Positions 8,155-17,311 of a stretch of 53,079 bases of DNA are shown here, piece after piece. This DNA comes from Phycisphaerae bacterium (GTDB lineage Bacteria > Planctomycetota > Phycisphaerae > UBA1845), in assembly GCA_029260035.1 (NCBI GenBank), contig JAJDEA010000260.1, positions 1-53,079 of the forward strand, written 5' to 3'. The translations under genes and the position numbers were made by a program. A model generated the notes under the pieces. That model made no database searches. It was not told the DNA's origin and saw only the letters and a list, made by a program, of their open reading frames with translations. How positions within the stretch are numbered: the stretch's first letter is position 1; each line of letters starts with the position of its first letter.

Positions 8155-10212
8155 TTACGCCGGGCCGGTAGGCTTGGTTTGCTCGATGATCTTCTTCGGC
8201 AAGCCGCGAACCTGATCCGCACCTTCGGGGATCGTCATGCTTGACCCGGTGATGTCACTCAATGGCTCGAATCGACCGCCGAGGTGCTGCGCCAAAAAAC
8301 CCTCTGTTACGGCGTTAAATGCCGTGCTGTTCTCAGGCCTTCTAAATCCGTGACCTTCATCTGGGAAAAGAACATACGTCACAGGGATGTTGTTCTTTTT
8401 CATGGCACTAACAATTTGATCCGCTTCAGCCTGCTTAACGCGTGGGTCATTGGCGCCTTGGCCAATAAGCAATGGCTTCTTGATCTTCGCTACGTGTGTA
8501 AGTGGCGAACGCTCTGCGAGCAATTTCTTTCCCTCTTCTGTGCGGTGGTCGCCGACGCGCGTTGTGAACATGCTAATGATCGGCTTCCAGTAGGGTGGAA
8601 TCGCGTCGAGCAGCGTTTTGATGCTGGAAGGGCCAACGATGTCAACGCCGCAAGCAAACGTATCCGGCGTGAAGGTTAGGCCTACAAGTGTCGCATAGCC
8701 ACCATAGCTTCCACCCATGATTCCGACCTTGTCCTTGTTAGCGATTCCTTTTTTTACTGCCCAGCTCACGGCATCGAGCAGGTCGTCGTGCATCTTGCCT
8801 GCCCATTCGAAGTTGCCAGCGTTGACAAAATCCTTGCCGAAGCCTGTTGAGCCTCGATAGTTGACGCTCATCACGGCATAGCCTCGGTTGGCGAGCCATT
8901 GGTGGTAAGGGTTGTAGCCCCAGTTGTCGCGTGCCCATGGACCTCCATGCACGAACAAGACCATCGGCATCGGCTTATTCGGTTTGCCGTCGTTGTCGGC
9001 GTCGGTCCATGTTGGGAGCGTGTAGTAGCTAACCAGATTCAAGCCGTCCCGTGCTTTGACGGTGACAGGGTGCATCTTGGCCAGTTTGATGTCGTCAAGT
9101 TCTTTTCGGTTCGTGAAAAGGAATTTGGCTTTCTTGGCTTTGCGATTGTACAGGTAGTATTTGACGGGCCCGGTGTCCATCAAATAGGCGATGGTCCACT
9201 GGGAATCATCGTTTGTTCGGCTTGTTACGAAGAACTCGCCATCGGTGACTTTCTTAAGAGCCTTGAAGTCATCGCGAATGGAATCATCAAGAATCTGCCA
9301 ACGCCTTCGCTCGTAAGTCGATTGAACTGCCTGGATGTTCTTGTTGGTGGGGTGTCGCATCACGCCGGAGATGTCCGCTTGTGGATCTTCGGCGAGAATC
9401 TTGGATTTGCCCGTTTCGATATTTACCATTGTAAGTGCGCCGGTATTCCTGCCTCGGCTGTCGCGCATAAACAGGTGTTTATGCGACTTGTCCATTCCCA
9501 TGGGGCCGGTAGTCAAGTTGTCGTCACCGGGAACGGAGGTAAAGAGGCTCCAGCTATTCTCACCTGTTTGGCGGTATAGCTCACTCCCGCCATCGGGCGT
9601 CATCTTCATGCCGAAGTGAATCTTCATGTCATCTTCGGTCAGGAAGCCGACGAACCCGTCGTCGTTTTGATGTACGAGTTTGCTATCGCCCGTTGTAATG
9701 TTGACGCGGTGTACATCGTGAAGCTGCGGATTGCGGTTGTTAATGCTGACGAGAATCTCGTTGGGGAAGTCCGGGCTGGTTTGCGTTACGCGCGCCTGGA
9801 CTTTTGGGAAGGGCGTGAGGTCGATGGTCTTATTGTTGGCCAGGTTCGTGCTGTAGATATGCCAGTTTTCGTCGCCACCCTTGTCCTGAATGTACAAAAT
9901 GTGTTCGCTGGTCTCGGCCCAAAAGTAGGAACGAATTCCTCGTTTCTTGTCATCTGTTACCGGCTTGGCGTCGTTCGGGCTATTGGTTGGGGCTACCCAG
10001 ACATTCATCACGCCGTCAACAGCTGCTCGAAAGCTGATGTGCTTTCCGTCTGGGCTTATTTGCAGGCCCGCCTTGTCTGGGTTGCCGAATAGGACGTCTC
10101 TGGGAATCAAAGGTGCTGGCCCCCCCGCGATTGCGGTATTTGCTACAAAAACGGTGGGCATTGCGACCGCAGCGCAAGCCAACATGCTGATAACAATTTT
10201 TCCTGCACGCAT
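8155..10212 (-). CDS. Secreted S9-family (prolyl oligopeptidase-like) peptidase
   Basis: 685 residues. An N-terminal signal peptide ends near AIAGG, so the enzyme acts outside the cytoplasm. A beta-propeller (about 35-370) covers an alpha/beta-hydrolase domain with catalytic Ser502 (GGSYGG), Asp589 (ANDPR) and His621 (EGHGF). The GGSYGGY nucleophile elbow and overall layout match the S9C acylaminoacyl-peptidase/dipeptidyl-peptidase group, which cleaves short peptides. AAGGAG precedes the start and a strong terminator lies downstream, so it is transcribed alone. It is divergent from sucD. Confidence 0.92.
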   Translation of the reverse strand: MRAGKIVISMLACAAVAMPTVFVANTAIAGGPAPLIPRDVLFGNPDKAGLQISPDGKHISFRAAVDGVMNVWVAPTNSPNDAKPVTDDKKRGIRSYFWAETSEHILYIQDKGGDENWHIYSTNLANNKTIDLTPFPKVQARVTQTSPDFPNEILVSINNRNPQLHDVHRVNITTGDSKLVHQNDDGFVGFLTEDDMKIHFGMKMTPDGGSELYRQTGENSWSLFTSVPGDDNLTTGPMGMDKSHKHLFMRDSRGRNTGALTMVNIETGKSKILAEDPQADISGVMRHPTNKNIQAVQSTYERRRWQILDDSIRDDFKALKKVTDGEFFVTSRTNDDSQWTIAYLMDTGPVKYYLYNRKAKKAKFLFTNRKELDDIKLAKMHPVTVKARDGLNLVSYYTLPTWTDADNDGKPNKPMPMVLFVHGGPWARDNWGYNPYHQWLANRGYAVMSVNYRGSTGFGKDFVNAGNFEWAGKMHDDLLDAVSWAVKKGIANKDKVGIMGGSYGGYATLVGLTFTPDTFACGVDIVGPSSIKTLLDAIPPYWKPIISMFTTRVGDHRTEEGKKLLAERSPLTHVAKIKKPLLIGQGANDPRVKQAEADQIVSAMKKNNIPVTYVLFPDEGHGFRRPENSTAFNAVTEGFLAQHLGGRFEPLSDITGSSMTIPEGADQVRGLPKKIIEQTKPTGPA

Positions 10213-10639
10213 ACTTAGTCTCCTTCGTAGAAATGAGCGATCCGGTGCTCGAAGACGCCTCGGCTTAAAGCCCTAACTTGGCGATCGAGTTCCTCCAAGT
10301 GAAAATGACATAACAAGCCCATCCTAGCGGATTTTCTGCTCAGAGGGGGATGCATTACGTTTACTAACAATTTCGTACATTGGCCTGCAATCGCGTACGG
10401 TTTTGCGACAACGGTAAGGGGGTGCAACGGGCTGCCTTTGACTTATCCTGAAATGATAAAGCAGCCCCACTAACGGTGCCCTGGGTCGGTAAACGCACCT
10501 CGAGGGAATTCGTGGACAGCGTCTCGTTCTCGTGCGATACTCCAGCCAATTAGAGCGTGGCAGGAAGTGTCGGCCTGCAAATCAGCCAATTTCGACTTGC
10601 GCTGATGAGATGTAATGAAAAACAAAGGTAGAGACCGCG
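10213..10639. other. Divergent spacer with a large hairpin
   Basis: No gene is seen between the S9 peptidase and sucD. It holds a stem-loop: GGGCTGC (10429-10435) with GCAGCCC (10461-10467), and an inner TTATC/GATAA pair (10443-10447 with 10455-10459). There is no T tract, so it is not an intrinsic terminator; it could be a protein-binding palindrome or part of the sucD leader. Confidence 0.5.
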
Positions 10640-11527
10640 ATGAGCATACTTGTCGACCGTGATACAAAAGTAATCTGTCAAGGGATTACCGGCCAAGCTG
10701 GGGCGTTCCACACCTCGGGCTGTTTGGAATATGGTACGAAGATGGTCGGCGGGGTAACGCCGGGCAAGGGGGGGACGAAATCAGAGCATGGCTTGCCGGT
10801 GTTCAATAGCTGTCACGATGCAGTGTCTGCCACTGGCGCTGAAGTTTCCATGATTTTTGTGCCGGCACCGTTCGCCGCTGATGCCGCGATGGAAGCGGCG
10901 GACGCTGGCTGTTCGCTTGTTGTCCTCATTACAGAAGGGGTCCCCACGCTCGATATGGTTCGCGCGCGCGAATACCTCGATGAAAAAGGTACGATGCTGA
11001 TTGGCCCCAATTGTCCGGGAATCATCACACCCGGCCAATGCAAGATCGGAATCATGCCAGGCTACATTCACAAAGCCGCCGAAAACGGTACAAAATCGGC
11101 TGGCATTATCTCGCGAAGCGGGACGCTTACTTACGAAGCCGTTTGGCAATGCACGAGTCGTGGCATTGCGCAATCCACTTGCGTCGGTATTGGCGGCGAC
11201 CCCGTCAAAGGATTGAACTTCATCGAACTGCTTGGCCACTTCGAAAGCGATGCGGAAACTGATGCCATCATCATGATTGGTGAAATCGGCGGCACAGACG
11301 AAGAGCAGGCTGCCAAGTATATCGAACGACACGTTTCCAAGCCCGTCGTCGCGTTTGTCGCTGGGCAAACCGCACCGCCTGGCAAGCGAATGGGACACGC
11401 TGGCGCGATTATCAGCGGAGGCGAAGGTACTGCGGCGTCCAAAGTAGCGGCTCTCAAAGAGGCGGGTGTGGCCGTTGCCGACTCGCCCGCTTCAATCGGC
11501 GAATCTTTGGCATCTTTGCTTGCGTAG
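10640..11527 (+). CDS. sucD: Succinate-CoA ligase (ADP/GDP-forming) alpha subunit
   Basis: Alpha subunit of the TCA-cycle enzyme that converts succinyl-CoA to succinate with substrate-level phosphorylation. At 295 residues it matches the family length. Seen: the CoA-binding Rossmann start [15 protein letters not shown], the GGVTPGKGG loop, [10 protein letters not shown], and the phosphohistidine motif [14 protein letters not shown] with His253. AAGGTAGAG lies before the ATG. The beta subunit gene sucC, usually directly upstream, is absent from the window; the 427-bp spacer upstream has no beta-subunit remnant. No terminator is obvious after it. Confidence 0.97.
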   Translation: MSILVDRDTKVICQGITGQAGAFHTSGCLEYGTKMVGGVTPGKGGTKSEHGLPVFNSCHDAVSATGAEVSMIFVPAPFAADAAMEAADAGCSLVVLITEGVPTLDMVRAREYLDEKGTMLIGPNCPGIITPGQCKIGIMPGYIHKAAENGTKSAGIISRSGTLTYEAVWQCTSRGIAQSTCVGIGGDPVKGLNFIELLGHFESDAETDAIIMIGEIGGTDEEQAAKYIERHVSKPVVAFVAGQTAPPGKRMGHAGAIISGGEGTAASKVAALKEAGVAVADSPASIGESLASLLA

Positions 11528-11626
11528 TTGATTGTTGCATGATACTTCAACCACCGCGAGACCGGCGCACCCGCGCGCGTGTCGTTCTGGCCAAAAACTT
11601 CGATCGCCCTTATCGTGCCTGCCTCG

Positions 11627-12040
11627 ATGAACTACTGGTTGCTAAAAACCGAGCCGACTGACTACAGCTACGACGACCTGGTGCGGGAGAAGCGCGCAGC
11701 GTGGGACGGCGTTCGCAACAACCAGGCACTCATTTACTTGCGTGAAATGAAAAAAGGCGATCGCGCCTTCGTGTATCATACGGGGAAAGAGAAGCAGGTC
11801 GTCGGTATTTGCGATGTCGTGCGAGGGTCGTATCCAGATCCGGAGGCAGAGAATGAACGATTTGTGCTGGTCGATGTTCGTGCGGCGAGCCGATTGGCGA
11901 AGGCCGTTACCCTTTCGGATATCAAGGCTGACAAGCGATTCGCGGATTTCAAACTCGTGAGAAATTCTCGGCTTTCTGTGATGCCCGTTTCGCTTGAACA
12001 ATGGACGTTGATTCTTGCGATGGCTGATAGTGCCTCGTAA
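11627..12040 (+). CDS. EVE domain-containing protein
   Basis: A single EVE (PUA-like) domain of 137 residues, starting at the ATG that gives MNYWLLKTEP, the conserved N-terminus of the family. The open frame runs upstream to 11579, but those residues are not conserved in character. Visible family features are WDGVRNNQA (nucleic-acid pocket), GDRAFVYHTG and VGICDVV. EVE proteins bind modified bases in DNA or RNA; the exact ligand is not readable. It lies 20 bp before the CPBP protease gene, so the two may share a transcript. Confidence 0.9.
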   Translation: MNYWLLKTEPTDYSYDDLVREKRAAWDGVRNNQALIYLREMKKGDRAFVYHTGKEKQVVGICDVVRGSYPDPEAENERFVLVDVRAASRLAKAVTLSDIKADKRFADFKLVRNSRLSVMPVSLEQWTLILAMADSAS

Positions 12041-12060
12041 ACGACAGTGATACACATGCC

Positions 12061-12939
12061 ATGCCTGACAGCAACGGATCATTTCAATCAGATACGCCTG
12101 AGCCGCAATCGATAGACGTGGGCGAACCCCCCGTTGCGAGGCCTATAGTCGCGCCAATCGTTTCCACGGCACAAGGGCGATACGACGATTTGTTACTGCT
12201 TTCGCTGCCAAGAAAGTCCGCCGTAGTGGATATTCTCGTAGCCATGTTGCTTGTTTTTGGTTTGGAGTCACTTATCGGTTTGTTTGTAGGCTTCTTCTGC
12301 GACGTGCCGGACGGTAGTTCATCACCGGAAGCATTCGCACAATTCACCAAATCTATTTTATTCCCATTGCTTGCGGTTCGAGCGATTGGTGTCATTGGCA
12401 TACTGGCGGCGCTTCTCAACTGGCGCGGCCAGACATGGCGTGCTACTGGCATTTCTCTTGCGCCCGCCATTCGGAATATCGTAGCTGGTGTTGGTTCGGC
12501 GGGAATTGCTTATGCAATCATCATCCCGGTGAATATAGCTTTGTCGATATTAGACCCGCCATTCTATGAACAAATGAGTGAAAATGCCGAAAACCTGATG
12601 AATATGATTCCTAACGTGTCGATTGGTGCATTCGCGCTGGTTGCGATTGTGATTGGGATTTATGAAGAATTGTTCTTTCGTGGTTTTATCATGGCTCGGC
12701 TTCGAAAGGCGACAGGGAGCTGGACGCTGGCGGTGATTCTGAGCACGGCTCTTTTTACAGCGCTCCATGCCGCGGATCAAACGCCAGCTGCGTTGATATC
12801 GATAACGATCTTGTCTTTGGTCTTCAGCGCCGTGACAATTCTTCGACGCTCCATCGTCCCGGCGATGATAGGCCATGCGGTTTTCGACCTTTCGCAGTTT
12901 ATTGGATTGCAATCGGTTGCGGGCGACGCCTGGAAATAA
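12061..12939 (+). CDS. CPBP-family intramembrane metalloprotease
   Basis: 292 residues with a soluble N-terminal tail (about 1-55) followed by six to eight hydrophobic segments. The catalytic motifs of the Abi/CPBP (Rce1-like) family are present: Glu202-Glu203-x3-Arg207 (EELFFRG), His236 in TALHA, and a later GHAVFD histidine. These enzymes cleave substrates within the membrane; some mature peptides or release regulators. It starts 20 bp after the EVE gene. The substrate is unknown. Confidence 0.9.
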   Translation: MPDSNGSFQSDTPEPQSIDVGEPPVARPIVAPIVSTAQGRYDDLLLLSLPRKSAVVDILVAMLLVFGLESLIGLFVGFFCDVPDGSSSPEAFAQFTKSILFPLLAVRAIGVIGILAALLNWRGQTWRATGISLAPAIRNIVAGVGSAGIAYAIIIPVNIALSILDPPFYEQMSENAENLMNMIPNVSIGAFALVAIVIGIYEELFFRGFIMARLRKATGSWTLAVILSTALFTALHAADQTPAALISITILSLVFSAVTILRRSIVPAMIGHAVFDLSQFIGLQSVAGDAWK

Positions 12940-13103
12940 CCCCAAAGTTCATTGGCAGGGGTTTATTCGTGTCCACGCGGCATTTGTCGACTCGACGAAC
13001 AGGCAAAAACTGCCTGCAAGGTCAATAATTTCGGCGGTTTACAGTCATCCGAAAGGCTGTTAAGCTGTGGAATTGTCGATTATTGTGAGTAACCTGTACA
13101 TCA

Positions 13104-14396
13104 ATGCAAAAACACCCCGAGCTTCCACAAGCCTTCGCCGACCTAGGCATCGAAGTACGATTCCTTAAAGCGCTTCAGCGCATGGAATTCTCCAAACCCA
13201 GCGACATCCAAGCTGGAATGATCCCTCCTGCCATGGAGGGTAAGGATATTCTTGGGCAAGCTCGAACTGGGACTGGAAAGACGGCGGCTTTTGGCCTGCC
13301 GATTTTGCAGAAGCTCGATCCATCCAAAAGGCTTCAAGCTCTTTGCCTGGCGCCAACGCGTGAGCTTGCGGTGCAGGTTGCAGCTGAATTAGATCGCTTA
13401 TCGCAATTTGCGAATCTACACATTGTTTCGGTTTATGGCGGGCAGAAGGTTGCCACCCAACTTCACAATTTGGGACGTAAGCCTCAGTTTGTCGTTGGCA
13501 CCCCCGGTCGTGTGATGGATTTCATTAGACGTCGTGCGCTTGATATCAGCCAACTAAAATTCGTTGTGCTGGACGAAGTCGATCGTATGCTCGACATCGG
13601 ATTTCGCGACGACATCAAGATGATTCTGTCGCACGTTCGATCAGACCACCAGACGATTTTCGTATCCGCAACGGTTGAGGATGAAATCCGGCGCCTGGCT
13701 ATGCGCTACATGAACGACCCGGTCGAGCTTAATGTTTCGCGTGACAAGATGACGGTGGACGAGGTCGACCAAAGCTATGTAACCGTCGATCCGGGCGACA
13801 AGTTTCGCCTTCTCAAGCTTATTCTCGAGCAGGAAGACCCGCCTTTTGCGATCGTGTTTTGCAACACCAAAGCGGCCGCTCGAAAACTTGCTCGAAAACT
13901 TTTTGACGTTGGGATTAACGCCAAGGAGATTCACGGAGACTTAATGCAACGTCAGCGCGATCGTGTGATGGAAAGTTTTCGCAAACACCGCATTCGCGTT
14001 CTCGTCGCGACGGATTTGGCAGCTCGCGGCATCGACGTCAGTTCCGTAACCCATATCGTCAATTACGATATCCCGGTCGATCCTGAAGTGTATGTGCATC
14101 GCATAGGGCGCACAGCGCGCATGGGTGCCAAGGGTGTAGCGATCACGATGGTGAACCGAGACGAAGGAAACGCACTGACTTCTATTGAAATGTTGATCAA
14201 CCGAGAAGTGCCACAAAGACAGGTCGCGGGATTTCGACCCAGACCCCCAGCCGAGAAGCGAGAAACGAAAACCCCAGTCGAACAATCTGCCGCCCGCTCG
14301 TCTCAGGACTCGACAACCCAAGGTGAGCCTCCAAAGAAAACTCCTCGGAAGACGCTCGGCGGAGCGTTTCCCGTTCGCCGCAAAAGGCGGCTGTAA
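13104..14396 (+). CDS. DEAD-box family ATP-dependent RNA helicase
   Basis: 430 residues with both RecA-like domains: Q motif region near residue 22-35, motif I ARTGTGKT, Ia PTRELAVQ, Ib TPGR, motif II DEVD in place of DEAD, motif III SAT, motif V ATDLAARGID and motif VI HRIGRTAR. The last 60 residues are basic, Pro/Lys/Arg-rich and probably unstructured, typical of an RNA-binding tail in RhlE/CshA-like helicases. DEVD keeps the metal-binding Asp-Glu pair, so ATPase activity is expected. Likely role: RNA structure remodelling in ribosome assembly or decay. A 164-bp spacer separates it from the CPBP gene. Confidence 0.94.
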   Translation: MQKHPELPQAFADLGIEVRFLKALQRMEFSKPSDIQAGMIPPAMEGKDILGQARTGTGKTAAFGLPILQKLDPSKRLQALCLAPTRELAVQVAAELDRLSQFANLHIVSVYGGQKVATQLHNLGRKPQFVVGTPGRVMDFIRRRALDISQLKFVVLDEVDRMLDIGFRDDIKMILSHVRSDHQTIFVSATVEDEIRRLAMRYMNDPVELNVSRDKMTVDEVDQSYVTVDPGDKFRLLKLILEQEDPPFAIVFCNTKAAARKLARKLFDVGINAKEIHGDLMQRQRDRVMESFRKHRIRVLVATDLAARGIDVSSVTHIVNYDIPVDPEVYVHRIGRTARMGAKGVAITMVNRDEGNALTSIEMLINREVPQRQVAGFRPRPPAEKRETKTPVEQSAARSSQDSTTQGEPPKKTPRKTLGGAFPVRRKRRL

Positions 14397-14487
14397 TCAA
14401 CCGGCAACAAGTCGCAACCCTTGCCAAACGATGGGTGAAACTACGGCATTGCAGAACAACACCTCGAATTGACCCTGCGCTAGACGG

Positions 14488-15513
14488 ATGAACAACTCCT
14501 CCATAGACATGCCCGACGAGAACAATGACGGCGATGGCGATCTGCATGTGCACGAGCATATGATTAAGCGACGCCTTGTTGGCAGGAGATTGGACAAATA
14601 CCTGCAAGGCAAGTTTCCACGCATCTCTCGCACAACGATTCAGCGCTACATCAAGCAAGGTCTGGTGACGGTCAATGACCTGCCGAGCAAAGCCAGCTAT
14701 GAGCCGGCGGAAAATGATCGGATTCGTGTCCTCTTGCCCCCGCCTCCGCCAAGCGAAATCGTACCAGAAGATATTCCGCTTGACATTATTTACGAAGATG
14801 ACTTCATGCTTGTGCTCAATAAGCAAGCGGGCATTGTTTGCCATCCAGCCCGCGCGACACAGAGCGGAACAATTGCCAACGCCGTGGCATTTTACGCCAG
14901 TACGCTTAGTAAAGGTAGCGACCCTTTCAGGCCTGGCATCGTTCATCGTCTGGACAAGAACACGACCGGCGTCATGCTCATTGCCAAGACCGACGAAGCG
15001 CATTGGCGGATTTGTCGACAATTTGAGCGACGCACCGTGTCCAAGGAATATTTTGCGATATGCGAAGGTCGAATTTCGCTCGATGGCGACGTGATCAATA
15101 AGCCATTAGCGCCGCATCCGGAGACTACGCAGCGCATAATTCTGCAAAGTGCGAATCCACCAAGGCAAGCGATGTTTAAGGAAGCGATTACTGAGTATCG
15201 GGTGGTTCAGAGATACCGGGGATTTACGACTGTCGCACTCATGCCTAAGACAGGGCGAACGCACCAACTACGCGTCCACATGGCTTCGATCGGACATCCG
15301 ATCGTCGGAGATATGTTTTACGGCGGGAAGACGGTAAGCGAAGCAGCGCTTGCCGGCGAGGGCAGCACGGAGCCATTGATAGAATTCCAGTCGCTCCATG
15401 CAAGGAGGCTGAGCCTTGTTCATCCAATCAAGGAATCGACTTTGGAGGTAGAGGCGCCGCTTCCCGATCGGCTTATTCGAATTCTTGACCTGCTTGATCG
15501 TCATCGTCGTTAG
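14488..15513 (+). CDS. RluA-family pseudouridine synthase
   Basis: Converts uridine to pseudouridine in rRNA or tRNA. 341 residues: an acidic, Asn/Asp-rich start, an S4 RNA-binding domain (about 35-80, GRRLDKYLQGKFPRISRTTI), then the RluA catalytic domain with HRLDKNTTG, where Asp156 is the catalytic aspartate, and GRTHQLRVHMASIGHPIVGD. RluC/RluD-type architecture; the target base cannot be told. ATG 14488 and 14509 are both possible starts. The last 41 bp overlap the convergent small ORF ending at 15473. Confidence 0.95.
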   Translation: MNNSSIDMPDENNDGDGDLHVHEHMIKRRLVGRRLDKYLQGKFPRISRTTIQRYIKQGLVTVNDLPSKASYEPAENDRIRVLLPPPPPSEIVPEDIPLDIIYEDDFMLVLNKQAGIVCHPARATQSGTIANAVAFYASTLSKGSDPFRPGIVHRLDKNTTGVMLIAKTDEAHWRICRQFERRTVSKEYFAICEGRISLDGDVINKPLAPHPETTQRIILQSANPPRQAMFKEAITEYRVVQRYRGFTTVALMPKTGRTHQLRVHMASIGHPIVGDMFYGGKTVSEAALAGEGSTEPLIEFQSLHARRLSLVHPIKESTLEVEAPLPDRLIRILDLLDRHRR

Positions 15514-15748
15514 CGAAAAGCGATGGCGTTTCGAATTGATCGCGTTTCTCGTTTTCCGCGCTAGCGCCCGGCCATTCTTCGAGCGCGAAACGCTCCGCAC
15601 TGCTCGGAATGGAATCCGGCCCAGCGACTCGACGCAAGCGATCAAGATATCTGGTCAGTTCACTCGCCGGGAATTCTTCGAGAAAGACGGGTGTAGCTGT
15701 GGGGTTGAGTTTTGTGATGGCCGCAATGGTATCGGTTTTTGGCATCAA
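15473..15748 (-). CDS. Small hypothetical protein
   Basis: 91 residues, start ATG 15748 with GGAGG about 11 bp upstream. The N-terminus (KLNPTATPVFLEEFPASELT) and central RYLDRLRRVAG look like a real amphipathic helical protein; the C-terminus is acidic and Gln/Asp-rich. It converges on and overlaps the 3' end of the pseudouridine synthase gene by 41 bp. I do not recognise a family with certainty, and give no function. Confidence 0.55.
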   Translation of the reverse strand: MMPKTDTIAAITKLNPTATPVFLEEFPASELTRYLDRLRRVAGPDSIPSSAERFALEEWPGASAENEKRDQFETPSLFANDDDDQAGQEFE

Positions 15749-16161
15749 GGTTGAATCCTCCGTGTTGAGATTCTATTTTGCTGAGAAACGAGTCGCAGCA
15801 GCACGCGTCATGAAAAAGGTTTGACACAATTTCCGTTCGATGCTTGCCGTGTCGTTTAATAAAAAGCGCAGCCGATTCGTGTGATTGCGCCTATTCGCTA
15901 TCGGCCGGTGAGTGCTCAGCTCTGCACAGCTGATTGGCTGCGGAGGTGTTATCTTTACGCTGGATTTCACGCAGAATCTGCACACCAAACATGCGATATT
16001 TGCGCTGGCCGATCTCGACCTGATTACACAAGCGAGAAATGAATTCTCGGTTGAAGGTATGAGCCGTTATTGCGCGAAAATTCTTCCAGATTTTCCATAT
16101 GGAACGGCGAGATATCGAAGAGTTGACCTTATCCCACGCCGCTTGCTACCATCCGCCGACT
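15749..16161. other. 413-bp spacer, no gene seen
   Basis: It separates two oppositely oriented small genes. A TTGACA hexamer occurs near 15822 on the plus strand, but no good -10 box follows at the right distance. Short open frames here lack ribosome sites and protein character. Confidence 0.5.
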
Positions 16162-16767
16162 ATGGCTATTCAATTTCATTGTACCGCGTGTTCCAAGCCC
16201 ATTGAGATCGATGACGAATGGGCGGCGAAAACCGTGATTTGCCCCTATTGCCGAGCTTCTGTCACTTCACCTTTGGAATCGTCCCGCGAATTCGAAAACG
16301 GCCAGCCCGTCGCTTCTCCACTGTCAGCCGGAAGCGACGGACTTCAATCGACCATCACAAGCCAAACCAACCATATCGCTGTTGTAGCAGTTATGTTGGC
16401 AGTTATTTTGATACTCTGTGTTGCGTGTCAGTTGGTGCTTTATCAAACTCACGGGGCTGAAATCGAGGATTTCGTCAACAAAGTTACCGCCTTGGTAGAA
16501 CAGGGAGCGGGCATGCTCGAAGCAACGCAAGAAGTCTTGCAGTTGGATGCTGAGACAGGAACGGGAACGATTCCCGATTGGATGGTTGCGATAAACTTGG
16601 TGAATGCCTTGTCTTTGGCAGTTTGGATCGCAACAGTTGTTTGTGCGCTAGTAGGTATGCGGCGCGCAGCGAAGCGCCCTTTGGCCATTACGGCGATTGT
16701 TATAGCTGGTGTAGCGCCGGTTATTTTCTGCTGTGGTGGTTTTCTTGTCCCAAATGGTACGATATGA
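16162..16767 (+). CDS. Zinc-ribbon membrane protein, unknown function
   Basis: 201 residues from ATG 16162. It opens with a zinc-ribbon: CTAC, 18 residues, CPYC (residues 7-31), the small finger common at the start of planctomycete membrane and regulatory proteins. A polar linker is followed by three hydrophobic segments (about 72-95, 140-165 and 172-198). ATG 16099 is in frame, but the 21 added residues look unrelated. No clear ribosome site is seen for either. A role in sensing or membrane organisation is possible, but nothing in the sequence fixes it. Confidence 0.65.
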   Translation: MAIQFHCTACSKPIEIDDEWAAKTVICPYCRASVTSPLESSREFENGQPVASPLSAGSDGLQSTITSQTNHIAVVAVMLAVILILCVACQLVLYQTHGAEIEDFVNKVTALVEQGAGMLEATQEVLQLDAETGTGTIPDWMVAINLVNALSLAVWIATVVCALVGMRRAAKRPLAITAIVIAGVAPVIFCCGGFLVPNGTI

Positions 16768-16816
16768 ATCGCGGATTGTTGATTGCTTGAGCCAATAACA
16801 CAGAAGTTTGATTGCG

Positions 16817-17005
16817 TTAATTGCCCTCTTTGGGTGTTGCCTGCTTTTGATTCGCGCGATTGTCAGAGTTAGCGCTGCCTCCCGGGGGTGGCACGAAGAA
16901 CGCTATTCCACACTCCGAACATCGCACCCGCTTTCCACGAACGTCGTCGGGAACGCGCAGAATTGTGCGGCAGTTAAGTCTTGGGCAGATAAGCGTAATC
17001 GACAC
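16817..17005 (-). CDS. Small zinc-ribbon protein
   Basis: 62 residues beginning with GTG at 17005, with AGAGGA upstream. The metal site is CPRLNC followed by CSEC (RVRCSECGIAFFVP), and the link VPDDVRGKRVRC matches the typical planctomycete short zinc-ribbon. The tail is Asn/Gln/Lys-rich and likely flexible. It is convergent with the 16162 gene, which carries a related finger. The function is unknown; the length, motif and start context argue for a real gene. Confidence 0.6.
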   Translation of the reverse strand: MSITLICPRLNCRTILRVPDDVRGKRVRCSECGIAFFVPPPGGSANSDNRANQKQATPKEGN

Positions 17006-17311
17006 AGTGCGTCCTCTGTCAGGTTTCCGAGAGCAATTGCTTTAAGCACTTCTGGGAAAAGTATCGACGTCCGCAATTAGTGACTTGATCCGAATCCCCA
17101 AGACCTCGCGCGAAGGCCTGTCAACGTCTATTCGTATAACGTTATCGGAAGGTGAACACGCCTGTCGCTGTGAGATGGGCTAGAGCAAGCTCTATTTTTC
17201 TGCAGCGTTCTGATGCACGATCATCTCGTGTGATAGTGCGATTCGCCGTTATACCTAACGGTTCGCTTCAATAATCGAATTCGATCAATCCATGGCGCCC
17301 AGACAATCAGC
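17006..17311. other. 306-bp spacer with a dispersed palindrome
   Basis: Upstream of the small zinc-ribbon gene and downstream of clpX (both minus strand). No gene is seen. It holds the palindrome TAGAGCAAGCTCTA (17181-17194) followed by TTTTT, one of four related copies in the window. Confidence 0.5.
17181..17194 (-). repeat. Short dispersed palindrome, copy 1
   Basis: TAGAGC-AA-GCTCTA; on the minus strand TAGAGCTTGCTCTA, matching copies at 24979 and 25165 and, with TC in the centre, at 29692. Five Ts follow on the plus strand, so it may double as a weak terminator. Confidence 0.5.
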
